Assembly: GCA_951812305.1 (NCBI GenBank)
Contig: CATOSB010000033.1
Span: 1-44,113, forward strand
DNA length: 44,113 bases
Origin: an uncultured Paracoccaceae bacterium
GTDB lineage: Bacteria; Pseudomonadota; Alphaproteobacteria; Rhodobacterales; Rhodobacteraceae
Direction of reading: 5' to 3'
Below the pieces are notes generated by a model. It had not been told where the DNA came from, did not search any database, and worked only from the letters and a program-made list of their open reading frames with translations. The stretch's first letter is position 1. Each line of letters begins with the position of its first letter. Both the position numbers and the translations under genes were made by a program. Below are positions 1-7,562 of the stretch, in pieces.

Positions 1-195
1 TGCTGGCATCATGATCGCCGCGCCGGTGCCGCGTTCGGGGCAGATGGCGCCAAAAAGATACGCATTTTGGTAACGCTGATCGGCGGGCTGGCGGGGCCGT
101 GTGCCCTTGCGTGCCCACTGGCGGACGCGGGTGTTCTTCTGACCGAGACGCATCTCGTCCTGGAACCAGATTTCGACGGGTTTGTCCGGCGGCAC
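1..195 (-). CDS. IS630 type A transposase orfB (catalytic part), partial
   Basis: This is the N-terminal part of the catalytic half of an IS630-family DDE transposase; the rest lies beyond the left edge. The visible part includes the EIWFQDEMRLGQ segment with the first catalytic Asp. It is in the -1 frame relative to orfA (213-752) and is probably made as an orfA-orfB fusion by slippage on a run of seven A at the end of orfA. It matches the complete orfB at 14715-15257. Confidence 0.85.
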   Translation of the reverse strand, partial: MPPDKPVEIWFQDEMRLGQKNTRVRQWARKGTRPRQPADQRYQNAYLFGAICPERGTGAAIMMPA

Positions 196-212
196 CCCCT
201 GAAGCGTCTCCT

Positions 213-752
213 TCAGATTGTCGCCGAAGTTTTTTTGAAATCCTCAATGACCTGCACGTCCTGCCCCGGGTGCTGAGGGCGTGCGCTGATGTGGGAAAAG
301 CCCAGATTGTGCAGAATCTGCCCCACATGGCGCTCGTGATAGTCGACGCCAAAACGCGCCTTGATCACATTCTTCAAATCGACCCGCCGCCAGCGGACGA
401 CACCGTCCTTTTCAGGATCAGGACCGGTCTCGACAAGAGCCGCCAGTTCATCCAGTTGCGCATTGTCAAGGCGGGATCGCGAGCCTCCTCGCTGCCGATC
501 CAGCAGCCCCGCTGGACCATCAGCGTTGAAACGGAGCACCCAGTCCCTGAGCGTTTGCCGGTCCATCCCGCCAATGCGGGCCGCAGCCCCACGCGACATG
601 CCATCGGCGATAGCGGCAAGCGACAAAAGCCGTCGGCTCTGCCGGGCATCAGAACTCTCTGCGGCAAGCTTGCGCAGATCATTGGCGGTAAAATCGGCTC
701 GCATCGGTATCCTGGCTGGCATCGGTGGTCTCCTTTGCCAATCTTGAATCAC
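213..752 (-). CDS. IS630 type A transposase orfA (DNA-binding part)
   Basis: A 179-residue N-terminal half of an IS630-family transposase. It carries a helix-turn-helix region around residues 25-75 (GMSRGAAARIGGMDRQTLRD) and a second winged-helix-like segment (WRRVDLKNVIKARFGVDYHE). This half binds the terminal repeats of the element. The frame ends just after a seven-A run (about 230-236), where the catalytic half continues in the -1 frame. The same protein is encoded by orfA at 15275-15814 and 32248-32787. Confidence 0.88.
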   Translation of the reverse strand: MIQDWQRRPPMPARIPMRADFTANDLRKLAAESSDARQSRRLLSLAAIADGMSRGAAARIGGMDRQTLRDWVLRFNADGPAGLLDRQRGGSRSRLDNAQLDELAALVETGPDPEKDGVVRWRRVDLKNVIKARFGVDYHERHVGQILHNLGFSHISARPQHPGQDVQVIEDFKKTSATI

Positions 753-812
753 CTCAGCACCTCAGGCGGTACCCAAAATCCATAGCTGAGTCATTTTGAA
801 GCACCCTTGGTA

Positions 813-1176
813 TAAGACAACCACAGCCGATACATCCATCCAGATTGTCCCGAAGCCGCGTCAAAGTCCCGATCCGCGCATCCAGACTTGCCCGAAATTC
901 ACCGCCCAGCCGCTGCCAATCTGCTGGCGAAGGGACGCGGCCTTTGGGCAAAGTATCAAGAGCGGCCCGAATATCTGCCAACGAAAACCCCAATTGCTGC
1001 GCAATCAGAATGAACGAAGCGCGCCTGATTTCCGATTTCGGAAACCGCCGATGCCCGCCGCGATTGCGCGCGGCGACCAGCAAGCCTTCGGATTCGTAAA
1101 AGCGAATTGCAGACACCGCCAGCCCGGTTCGCTCCGCCAGTTTTCCAATGGAATTTTCAACCATCTGTAAATCCAC
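813..1176 (-). pseudogene. soxR: soxR, redox-sensing MerR-family regulator, truncated by IS630
   Basis: The product resembles SoxR, a dimeric MerR-family activator whose [2Fe-2S] cluster senses redox-cycling compounds and superoxide. An N-terminal winged helix (IGKLAERTGLAVSAIRFYES, then GLLVAARNRGGHRRF) is followed by a dimerisation helix and the start of the cluster loop, DGCIGCGCL. SoxR needs four Cys (C-x2-C-x-C-x5-C). Three remain; the IS630 copy begins right after the third, so the fourth Cys and the tail are lost and replaced by about 19 IS-encoded residues ending near 754. A GTG at 1176 with AAGG about 10 bases upstream is the likely start; ATG at 1164 is the alternative. The divergent VOC gene at 2845 is its natural neighbour, and an IS66 element now sits between them. 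The protein may still bind DNA but should not hold a normal cluster. Confidence 0.85.
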
Positions 1177-1204
1177 AATTTTTTCACCTTGATCTAAAGT
1201 TTAC

Positions 1205-2805
1205 GTAACTCCCAAGCACCCCCCACGTTTGAGTGTTATTGTCAGTTTTATGGTGAGTCGAATTTGCCATTTTGCGCGTGTTTTTTTTCTTTCTTGTCTG
1301 AATTCTGTGGCGCCGGGTTGATTTCTCTGAATCAGTGGTGGGATGGATCAGGTTGCCGCCCTTGAACAACTTCTCGCCACGGCTCTGCGTCGGATCGCTG
1401 AGCTTGAAGCTGCGTTGGCGAGCATGGCGGAAGAGATCACGGACCTGCGCCGACAGTTGGCCAAGAACAGCAGCAATAGCAGCAAGCCCCCTTCAAGTGA
1501 TGGCCTGAAGAAGCCAGCCCCGCGCAGCCTGCGTGGCAAATCCGGAAAGAAAAGTGGCGGCCAAGTTGGCCACCGGGGCGACACCCTGCGCCAGACGTCA
1601 ACACCCGACTTTGTCGAACGGCATGAGGCGACGCATTGCAGCGCCTGTCAGAGCGCCCTGACGGCGGAGATGGTGAAAGGGATCGAGAAGCGTCAGGTGT
1701 TCGACTTGCCTGCGCCACGCCTGGAGGTCACCGAGCATCAGGCGGCGGTTTATTGTTGCGACCATTGTCGAGCCACGACGACGGCTGGCTTTCCCGATGG
1801 CGTGGCCGCGCATGTGCAATATGGCACGCGCATGCGGGCAGTGGCGGTCTATTGCAATGTTCAGCAGCTGATACCCGAGGATCGGGTCTGCCAGCTTATG
1901 CGCGACCTGTTTGGGGCCACCAGCTTGTGCGCGGCCAGCGTGACCAACTGGACGCGCGGCGCGGCAAATAAGATGGGTGTCGTGGTTGAACACATTCTCG
2001 CCCGGCTTGCCGAAGGCGGCGTTCGGCATCTGGACGAGACCGGACTTCGTGTTGCCGGCAAGCTGCACTGGCTGCACACGATCTGCGATACCGCCTTCAC
2101 CCATTACCGCATCAGCGCCAAACGCGGTGCTGTTCCAACCTTCCTGACCGGCGGGACGATCATTCATGATCACTGGAAACCCTACTACGCCCATATGAGC
2201 GGAGTGGACGCCCACGCCCTCTGCGGGGCGCATCACTTGCGCGAACTCAAGGCCATCGAAGAGATCGAAAAAGAGCCTTGGGCGACGGAGATGAGCGCAG
2301 TGCTTCATAGCGCCAATCAGCTCAGATGCGCGGCTCAGGATCAAGGCGAGACCGAACTCCCGGAACTGGTTCGCCAGGGTATAGTCACCAGATACATGGC
2401 GATCCTCGCCAAGGGGCTCGCCTTCCACGAACGCCAGCCCCCGCTGGCCAAAAGCCCCGGCACCCGCGGCCGAAAAGCCAGGCGGCCAGGCCACAACCTG
2501 CTCCTCCGCCTGCGTGACTACCGCGATGACGTTTTGCGATTCATCGCCGACTTCGCGGTCCCATTCACAAACAATCAGGCCGAACAGGACCTGCGCATGA
2601 TGAAGCTGCGCATGAAAATCTCGGGCACCTTCCGCACCCTCGAGGGCGCGCGGGTCTTCGCCGACATCAGGTCCGTCATCTCGACGGCCAGAAAACACCG
2701 GTTCAACATCCTGGAAATCCTGACCCTGTCACCACCTCAGATCATCGCACGGCTCTGACGGAACAAAACCCCGCAACCCTATCGGACAGGGTGCTTGGGA
2801 GTTAC
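1205..2805 (+). mobile_element. IS66-family element (single-ORF, ISBst12-like), copy 1
   Basis: The element is 1601 bp, bounded by inverted repeats that begin GTAACTCCCAAGCACC at 1205 and end with the reverse complement at 2805. It encodes only the large transposase; no tnpA or tnpB is present, as in the ISBst12 subgroup. The 8-bp flanks AAGTTTAC (1197-1204) and GAAATTAC (2806-2813) agree at only 5 of 8 positions, unlike copy 2, which has a perfect 8-bp duplication. The element separates truncated soxR from the VOC gene and so occupies their shared promoter region. Confidence 0.93.
1343..2758 (+). CDS. IS66-family transposase
   Basis: A 471-residue DDE transposase of the IS66 family. From the N-terminus it has a coiled-coil/leucine-zipper-like region (about residues 5-42), a Ser/Asn/Pro linker typical of the family (KNSSNSSKPPSSDG), a zinc-finger-like Cys region (HCSACQ and CCDHC, residues 97-140), and the catalytic core. 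Visible core motifs are HLDETGLR and IHDHWKPY with the two Asp, and TNNQAEQDLRMMKLRMKISG with the Glu. ATG at 1343 is the start. It differs from the copy at 9830-11245 by Gln instead of Arg in HER(Q/R)PPLA, caused by A instead of G at 2436. Confidence 0.95.
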   Translation: MDQVAALEQLLATALRRIAELEAALASMAEEITDLRRQLAKNSSNSSKPPSSDGLKKPAPRSLRGKSGKKSGGQVGHRGDTLRQTSTPDFVERHEATHCSACQSALTAEMVKGIEKRQVFDLPAPRLEVTEHQAAVYCCDHCRATTTAGFPDGVAAHVQYGTRMRAVAVYCNVQQLIPEDRVCQLMRDLFGATSLCAASVTNWTRGAANKMGVVVEHILARLAEGGVRHLDETGLRVAGKLHWLHTICDTAFTHYRISAKRGAVPTFLTGGTIIHDHWKPYYAHMSGVDAHALCGAHHLRELKAIEEIEKEPWATEMSAVLHSANQLRCAAQDQGETELPELVRQGIVTRYMAILAKGLAFHERQPPLAKSPGTRGRKARRPGHNLLLRLRDYRDDVLRFIADFAVPFTNNQAEQDLRMMKLRMKISGTFRTLEGARVFADIRSVISTARKHRFNILEILTLSPPQIIARL

Positions 2806-2844
2806 GAAATTACAAAGGAACCATCAGAACTTGAGGAGGCCGAT

Positions 2845-3228
2845 ATGGCACAAGCACAATTGGAACATGTCAATGTCACCGTCAGCGATCTGGACGCCAC
2901 CGCGGCATGGATGAACCGCGTTTTCGGCTGGAACATCCGCTGGCATGGAGATGCAATAAGCGGCGGCGCGACCTATCATGTGGGAACCGTTGACCAGTAT
3001 GTTGCGATTTATCGCCCGCCCGATGCGCTTAAGGATGCTGACAACACATACACACGCGCGGGCGGTCTGAACCACATTGCCGTGGTTGTTGACGATCTGG
3101 ACGCGATCGAGTCACTGGTTGCGGCAGAGGGGTTCACGCCAAAAAGCCATGCCGACTATGAACCAGGGCGCCGTTTCTATTTCGATGCCGATGACGGGAT
3201 CGAGTTTGAAGTGGTGCAGTACGACTAG
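2845..3228 (+). CDS. VOC-family (glyoxalase/bleomycin resistance-like) protein
   Basis: A 127-residue single-domain vicinal-oxygen-chelate protein. It has paired beta-alpha-beta-beta-beta modules starting at LEHVNVTVSDLDATAAWM and GGLNHIAVVVDDLDAIESL, and candidate metal ligands His (LEHVNV), His (LNHIAVV) and Glu (EFEVVQYD). The substrate is unknown; relatives include lactoylglutathione lyases, ring-cleaving dioxygenases and antibiotic-binding proteins. ATG 2845 is chosen because GAGGAGG (2833-2839) sits five bases upstream; an upstream in-frame start at 2791 would begin inside the IS66 element. It is divergent from soxR, which suggests it was a SoxR target before the IS66 insertion. It ends about 100 bp before a terminator once the IS982 element is removed. 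Confidence 0.85.
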   Translation: MAQAQLEHVNVTVSDLDATAAWMNRVFGWNIRWHGDAISGGATYHVGTVDQYVAIYRPPDALKDADNTYTRAGGLNHIAVVVDDLDAIESLVAAEGFTPKSHADYEPGRRFYFDADDGIEFEVVQYD

Positions 3229-3298
3229 GCGCTTTCCGCCTGTTCGCCCAATCAGGCTTGCATTTTCCCCCCTAGTTAACCTGAGTTCTGGATAAGCG

Positions 3299-4192
3299 CT
3301 ATATCTGGTATTCGACCTGCCTGATTGTTTCCGGCACGGTTATGGGTCCCATTTTAACTTTGGTTTTCCCGAGCATATAGGCTGCGACACACGAGATGAG
3401 GTGTACGAATGCGTTGGCAGGCGATCTGTGTCGAGTGTGTTCCAGTCCCATGCTGGTTTTCAACTTATCGAACAGAGTTTCGATGATGAACCGCCTTCGC
3501 AACAGGATTTTGTTCAGGATTGGCAGGAGATAGTTTTTCATGTTGCGGCGAATGCCGGTGACGAGGTGGAGCCCACGCTGCCAGAGCCGTTGGAAGAGGG
3601 ATTTGGAGATATAGCCCTTATCAGCAAATATTTTGCCTTCGGGGCCCGCGATCATGGCTTCAAACGGCTTTCGATCATCGACATTACCTGCCGTGATTTT
3701 GACGGCCATGATCTCCCCCTTGTTGTTGATGATTAGATGCAGTTTGAAGCCAAAGAACCAGCCCATTGTGCTGCGACCGCGCTTTGCCAGCCCCTTGAAG
3801 ACCTTGTTTCGATTAATGCGGGCATTGTGGCAGACCGCGAGCTTAGTGCTGTCGGCAAAATAGACGCCGGTTTTTTCACCGCTGAAGCAGTGCAGCAGTA
3901 TGCAAAACGGCACCATTAATCTTGGCATGAGGCTGACAAACCGACCATAGCTCGGGAGGGTGCCAAAGCAGTCACGGTATTTCTGCTCAACGCCATAAAT
4001 CCAATAATGTTTGAAGTCCTTGAACGGCGACAAGTGAAACAAGACCATGATGAACAGGCTCTCCCCCAGGGTCAGCTTGCCGGCGCGAAGCCTCTGACGA
4101 CCCGAGGGGATCAACCGGTGGCGCTCCCAGTCCTCGTAGGTTTTTGCAAAGTCATCGAGACAGACAAAAAGTGCGGTGTTAGTGATCGACAT
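3299..4192 (-). CDS. IS982-family transposase
   Basis: A 297-residue DDE transposase. The catalytic motifs are YFADSTKLAVCHN (first Asp), IFADKGYIS (second Asp) and RRRFIIETLFDKLKTSMGLE (Glu), with the family-typical STMGWFFGFKLHL between. The start MSITNTALF at 4192 fits the family N-terminus better than the upstream in-frame ATG at 4234. The start lies about 130 bp from, and divergent to, the passenger ORF at 4321. It differs from copy 2 by Ala/Ser in RL(R)(A/S)GK and Pro/Leu in IAG(P/L)EG. Confidence 0.93.
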   Translation of the reverse strand: MSITNTALFVCLDDFAKTYEDWERHRLIPSGRQRLRAGKLTLGESLFIMVLFHLSPFKDFKHYWIYGVEQKYRDCFGTLPSYGRFVSLMPRLMVPFCILLHCFSGEKTGVYFADSTKLAVCHNARINRNKVFKGLAKRGRSTMGWFFGFKLHLIINNKGEIMAVKITAGNVDDRKPFEAMIAGPEGKIFADKGYISKSLFQRLWQRGLHLVTGIRRNMKNYLLPILNKILLRRRFIIETLFDKLKTSMGLEHTRHRSPANAFVHLISCVAAYMLGKTKVKMGPITVPETIRQVEYQI

Positions 4193-4320
4193 GAGTGGCG
4201 GTCCATATTGTGTCGCTTTTGAACCTTGAATCATGGGGCAACGTACTTGGAAACCCCTCTCACCCCATACTAATCACGGGGGCATTCAGGCTGGTCAACA
4301 CGGGGCAAAAGGTGCGCGCC

Positions 4321-4761
4321 ATGGAGAACAACTTCCCAATCAACGAAGATCTCGCTTATGAGAAGATCCGGGACCTCATGTTCGACATGATGGAAGAGGA
4401 CCCCAACCGTTTCTACGCCCTCACGGATAAGCTCAATGAACTGGCTGCGCTCCCTAAAAGAACCATGACACTTGTGCTCGATCTGATGGCTGCCACTCCC
4501 TTTCAGGTGATCATCCCGAAACACGTACGGAAAAATGACCCTGATACATTCAAAGCAGATCACGAAACCGTTTCAAATGTTCTATTTCTTGGAGAGTTTG
4601 GCGGAATTGCCGTTGAACTGGAGCCAAATGAGGCTTTGAGAGAACCGAGGATCATTTCCATAACAATGGTGGAAATCCCTCATCGCAACCCTCTGCGAAA
4701 AAGGGTCAACGAGTATCGTAAAAAACGAATCAAAAAACTACGAAAAAATTCTGTCGAGTAG
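4321..4761 (+). CDS. IS982 passenger protein of unknown function
   Basis: A 146-residue protein encoded inside the IS982 inverted repeats, divergent from the transposase. I do not recognise its family. The N-terminal third is acidic and helical (INEDLAYEKIRDLMFDMMEE). The middle contains hydrophobic strands (ATPFQVIIPKHV, VLFLGEFGGIAVELE). The C-terminus is strongly basic (RKRVNEYRKKRIKKLRK), which could bind nucleic acid. There is no signal peptide or membrane segment. ATG 4321 is preferred, with AAAGG nine bases upstream; a GTG at 4195 in the same frame would overlap the transposase start codon. The same gene is present in copy 2, where IS66 cuts off its last residues. Its role could be cargo, transposition control, or a captured host gene. 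Confidence 0.6.
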   Translation: MENNFPINEDLAYEKIRDLMFDMMEEDPNRFYALTDKLNELAALPKRTMTLVLDLMAATPFQVIIPKHVRKNDPDTFKADHETVSNVLFLGEFGGIAVELEPNEALREPRIISITMVEIPHRNPLRKRVNEYRKKRIKKLRKNSVE

Positions 4762-4822
4762 TGCACTGGTGACGCCAACGTCTTATCCAGTATCGGGGTT
4801 AGTTAGGTCAGGAATGATCAAC

Positions 4823-4847
4823 CGCCCGGCGGCGTGTTCGCCGGGCG
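4823..4847 (+). terminator. Rho-independent-like terminator upstream of greA
   Basis: A perfect 9-bp stem, CGCCCGGCG and CGCCGGGCG, encloses a 7-base loop and is followed by TATTTGTTGTT. In the rebuilt pre-insertion sequence it lies about 80 bp after the VOC stop codon, so it most likely ends that transcript. The IS982 element now separates the two. Confidence 0.7.
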
Positions 4848-4873
4848 TATTTGTTGTTGGAAAGATGCTTGTA

Positions 4874-5344
4874 ATGGACAAGATACCGCTGACCCGCGTT
4901 GGCTATGATGCGCTGAGCGCCGAATTGAAAAACCTTAAATCGGTGGAACGCCCCGCCGTGATCAAGGCGATTGCAGAGGCGCGCGAGCATGGCGATCTGA
5001 GTGAGAATGCCGAATACCACGCGGCGCGTGAAAAGCAGGGCTTTATTGAGGGCCGCGTGAAAGAGCTGGAAGCGATCATTGGTCTGGCGGATGTTTATGA
5101 CCCGGCATCGCTGTCGGGTACTGTAAAATTCGGTGCAACGGTGCAGATCGTCGATGAAGACACCGATGAGGAAAAGACCTATCAGATCGTTGGCGAGCCA
5201 GAGGCCGATATCGAAGCGGCCAAGCTGAACATCAAATCACCGCTGGCCCGCGCGCTGATCGGCAAGGATGTCGGCGACAGCGTCGAAGTCCGTACACCGG
5301 GTGGCGAAAAAAGCTATGAAGTGCTGGCGATTGAATTTGTCTGA
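4874..5344 (+). CDS. greA: Transcription elongation factor GreA
   Basis: GreA enters the secondary channel of RNA polymerase and stimulates cleavage of backtracked RNA. At 156 residues the product has normal family length: an N-terminal coiled coil whose tip carries the acidic catalytic motif (HGDLSENAEYHAAREKQGF, with Asp and Glu), then an FKBP-like C-terminal domain (SPLARALIGKDVGDSVEV). ATG 4874 gives the normal N-terminus MDKIPLTRVGY; an in-frame ATG at 4865 and longer starts are less likely. An IS982 copy ends only 73 bp upstream and a terminator lies between, so the native promoter may be disturbed or replaced. The next gene starts 34 bp downstream and may be co-transcribed. Confidence 0.95.
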   Translation: MDKIPLTRVGYDALSAELKNLKSVERPAVIKAIAEAREHGDLSENAEYHAAREKQGFIEGRVKELEAIIGLADVYDPASLSGTVKFGATVQIVDEDTDEEKTYQIVGEPEADIEAAKLNIKSPLARALIGKDVGDSVEVRTPGGEKSYEVLAIEFV

Positions 5345-5378
5345 TTGCGGGCGAAACCGGAAAAGGTGAGCCGAAAAA

Positions 5379-6395
5379 ATGCAGGACGAAAACGAACAAA
5401 CGCCAATGGATCTTGGCATTTATCAGCGGTTTGAAAAGCCGTCAAAGGTCACTGTCACCGAAGTGATCGCGATCAGCTTGTCTGCCGTTTGGCTTGTCGC
5501 GGTTGGCGCGTTTTTCTTGTTCGTCGACCGCACTGAAGAGCCGCTCGACAATCTGCGCTTCCTCATGACGATGCTCGCAATTTTCCTGCCGGTCGCAATG
5601 ATCTGGGTTGCTGCAATGGCGGCGCGTTCAAGCCGCATCATGCGTGAGGAATCCTCGCGCCTTCAGGCGGCGATTGACGCGATGCGTCAAAGCTACGTCC
5701 AGAACGCGCAAGTCGCTGGCGGAATGAAACCTTCTGTCGAGCGAAAACTCAACGAAATTGCCATTGCTCAGCGAAAAACCGAAAGCGCAATTGCAACATT
5801 CACGACAACGCGCACGCCCATCGTGGACGCCCCCGCGATCGTTCCCGCGGTTACGGAAGACCGCACAGATGGCGAGGATCAGGGCAAGCTGGCACTTGGC
5901 ACCTCCGCAGAAGAACTCGCGACGCCGATCAACATGCCCGATTTCATCCGCGCCATGCATTTCCCGGAAAACGCCGAGGATAAGGAGGGCTTCAAAGCGC
6001 TACGCCGTGCGCTGGAAGATCGCCGCATTGCGCAATTGATCCAGGCCAGTCAGGACGTTTTGACCATGCTCAGCCATGACGGCATATACATGGATGATCT
6101 GCGACCAGAACGTGCGCGACCAGAAATCTGGCGCAGGTTTGCAAAAGGCGAACGCGGGCGGACCATTGCCGGTCTGGGCGGGGTGCGCGACCGGTCATCT
6201 TTGGCGCTGGCGTCTGGTCGGATGCGGCAGGATGCTGTGTTCCGCGACGCCGTGCACCATTTCCTGCGCCTTTTCGACAAGACCTTCACGAACTTTGAGG
6301 ACGCAGCCACCGACCAGGACATTGTCGCGTTGACCGACACACGCACCGCGCGGGCCTTCATGTTGCTGGGGCGCGTAACCGGGACGTTCACCTAA
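5379..6395 (+). CDS. Hypothetical two-TM membrane protein
   Basis: A 338-residue protein of unknown function, of a kind seen in Rhodobacteraceae. Two hydrophobic segments lie near the N-terminus (about residues 27-49, VIAISLSAVWLVAVGAFFLF, and 60-80, FLMTMLAIFLPVAMIWVAAM). A likely coiled coil follows (about 85-140, rich in Arg/Glu/Gln/Ala), then a flexible Pro/Thr/Asp/Glu linker and a cytoplasmic alpha-helical domain (about 185-338). AAGGTGAG a few bases before ATG 5379 supports the start. It lies 34 bp after greA in the same direction and ends in a terminator shared with convergent mdh. I can assign no function. Confidence 0.75.
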   Translation: MQDENEQTPMDLGIYQRFEKPSKVTVTEVIAISLSAVWLVAVGAFFLFVDRTEEPLDNLRFLMTMLAIFLPVAMIWVAAMAARSSRIMREESSRLQAAIDAMRQSYVQNAQVAGGMKPSVERKLNEIAIAQRKTESAIATFTTTRTPIVDAPAIVPAVTEDRTDGEDQGKLALGTSAEELATPINMPDFIRAMHFPENAEDKEGFKALRRALEDRRIAQLIQASQDVLTMLSHDGIYMDDLRPERARPEIWRRFAKGERGRTIAGLGGVRDRSSLALASGRMRQDAVFRDAVHHFLRLFDKTFTNFEDAATDQDIVALTDTRTARAFMLLGRVTGTFT

Positions 6396-6400
6396 AGAAA

Positions 6401-6425
6401 AACGCCCAAGCACTGCCTGGGCGTT
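6401..6425. terminator. Bidirectional terminator between two convergent genes
   Basis: A perfect 8-bp stem, AACGCCCA and TGGGCGTT, has a 9-base loop. It is preceded on the plus strand by AAAGAAA, which gives a T-rich tail on the minus strand, and followed by TTCTAAC. It lies between the ends of the hypothetical membrane protein (6395) and mdh (6448), so it can serve both. Confidence 0.75.
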
Positions 6426-6447
6426 CTAACACATTCGATCCGGCTGA

Positions 6448-7410
6448 TTAGCCGAGGTTGCCGTCGATCCCTCTACAGACGTCAACGAGACCCTTCACCG
6501 CATCAACCGAATTGTCGAACATGACCTGTTCGTCCTTGTTCAGGTCGATGTCGATGACCTTTTCGATCCCGCCCGCACCAATGACCGTCGGCACGCCGAC
6601 ATAAAGGCCTTTGAGCCCGTAGGCTCCGTCAACATGTGCCGCACAGGGAAGAACACGTTTCTGATCTTTCAGATAGCTTTCCGCCATCTCAATTGCGCTG
6701 GTGGCAGGCGCATAAAACGCGCTGCCGGTCTTCAGCAGCCCGACGATCTCTGCCCCGCCGTCACGGGTACGTTGTACGATAGCGTCCAGTTTTTCCTGTG
6801 TGGTCCATCCCATCGAGACAAGATCGGGCAGCGGGATGCCGGCAACTGTGGAATAGCGTGCCAGCGGCACCATTGTGTCGCCGTGTCCGCCGAGAACGAA
6901 CGCTGTGACATCTTTCATCGACACACCGAATTCCAAGCTTAGAAAGTGGCGGAACCGCGCGCTGTCCAGAACGCCCGCCATGCCGCAGACCTTTTCGACC
7001 GGTAGGCCGGAATATTCGCGCAAGGCCCAGACCATCGCATCAAGCGGGTTGGTGATGCAGATGACAAAGGCGTCGGGCGCGTGATCGCGGATCCCCTCGC
7101 CCACCGATTTCATGACCTTGAGGTTGATGCCCAGAAGATCGTCGCGGCTCATCCCCGGCTTGCGCGCGACACCGGCGGTCACGATACAGACATCGGCCCC
7201 GGCAATATCGGCATAATCCGTGGTGCCGGAGAGCGCGGCATCGAATTTCTCTGCCGGGCCGGATTCAGCGATGTCCAGCGCCTTGCCCTGCGGAATACCG
7301 TCGGCAATGTCGAACAGCACAACGTCCCCGAGTTCCTTCATTGCCGCAAGATGGGCGAGCGTGCCGCCGATCTGCCCTGCGCCGATCAATGCTATCTTAG
7401 GTCTGGCCAT
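6448..7410 (-). CDS. mdh: Malate dehydrogenase
   Basis: NAD-dependent malate dehydrogenase of the LDH-like type (320 residues, normal length). It interconverts malate and oxaloacetate in the TCA cycle. The N-terminal Rossmann motif is IALIGAGQIGGTLAHLAA, with an acidic residue in VVLFDIADG for NAD. Substrate-binding Arg residues lie in GVARKPGMSRDDLL, the mobile-loop region, and in SARFRHF. The catalytic Asp/His pair falls around GVLDSARFR and VLGGHGDTMVPLARY. ATG 7410 has GGGGAA about nine bases upstream. In many alphaproteobacteria mdh heads an operon with sucCD; here it ends at a terminator and is convergent with the greA-linked pair. Confidence 0.97.
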   Translation of the reverse strand: MARPKIALIGAGQIGGTLAHLAAMKELGDVVLFDIADGIPQGKALDIAESGPAEKFDAALSGTTDYADIAGADVCIVTAGVARKPGMSRDDLLGINLKVMKSVGEGIRDHAPDAFVICITNPLDAMVWALREYSGLPVEKVCGMAGVLDSARFRHFLSLEFGVSMKDVTAFVLGGHGDTMVPLARYSTVAGIPLPDLVSMGWTTQEKLDAIVQRTRDGGAEIVGLLKTGSAFYAPATSAIEMAESYLKDQKRVLPCAAHVDGAYGLKGLYVGVPTVIGAGGIEKVIDIDLNKDEQVMFDNSVDAVKGLVDVCRGIDGNLG

Positions 7411-7562
7411 CGAAATGTTCCCCGGTCGGTTTCATATGCGCCGGGTGCCTAGTCGCATTGCGTGCCATGTGCAAGTGCAGCATAGGGTCGCAAAGGGGCG
7501 CATTGCTTGCAATCCGCTGGCCAAACCCCGCGAAAACCATATGTTTGCGCGAAGGATCACTG

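Larger units (their letters stand above)
1..812 (-). mobile_element. IS630-family element (type A), copy 1, cut by window edge
   Basis: This is the right-hand 812 bp of a 1169-bp element whose complete copies lie at 14706-15874 and 32188-33356; position 1 corresponds to 15063. The right terminal inverted repeat ACCCTTGGTA ends at 812. The next bases, TAA (813-815), are the presumed target duplication, but its partner lies outside the window. The element sits inside the C-terminal cysteine cluster of a soxR gene. Confidence 0.93.
3278..4800 (-). mobile_element. IS982-family element with passenger gene, copy 1
   Basis: The element is 1523 bp. Its imperfect inverted repeats are AACCTGAGTTCTGGATAAG at the left end and, on the complement, AACCCCGATACTGGATAAG at the right. 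It is flanked by a 4-bp duplication AGTT (3274-3277 and 4801-4804). Typical IS982 elements are about 1 kb with one gene. This one has about 0.5 kb extra holding a divergent ORF (4321-4761) inside the inverted repeats. Copy 2 (8322-11453) has exactly the same length once its IS66 insertion is removed. The element lies between the VOC gene and the terminator upstream of greA. Confidence 0.92.

Noticed and set aside
1598..2698. Long open frames on the strand opposite the IS66 transposases (366 residues, also at 9890-10990)
   Set aside because: They are antisense to a well-conserved transposase in GC-rich DNA, have no recognisable domain, and are duplicated only because the IS is.
1177..2844. A SoxR operator in the soxR-VOC intergenic region
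   Set aside because: The ACCTTGATCTAAAGTT stretch left of the IS66 is only weakly dyadic and the half-site-like ACTTGAGG at 2829-2836 is the VOC ribosome site; no full CCTCAAGT-ACTTGAGG dyad could be rebuilt.
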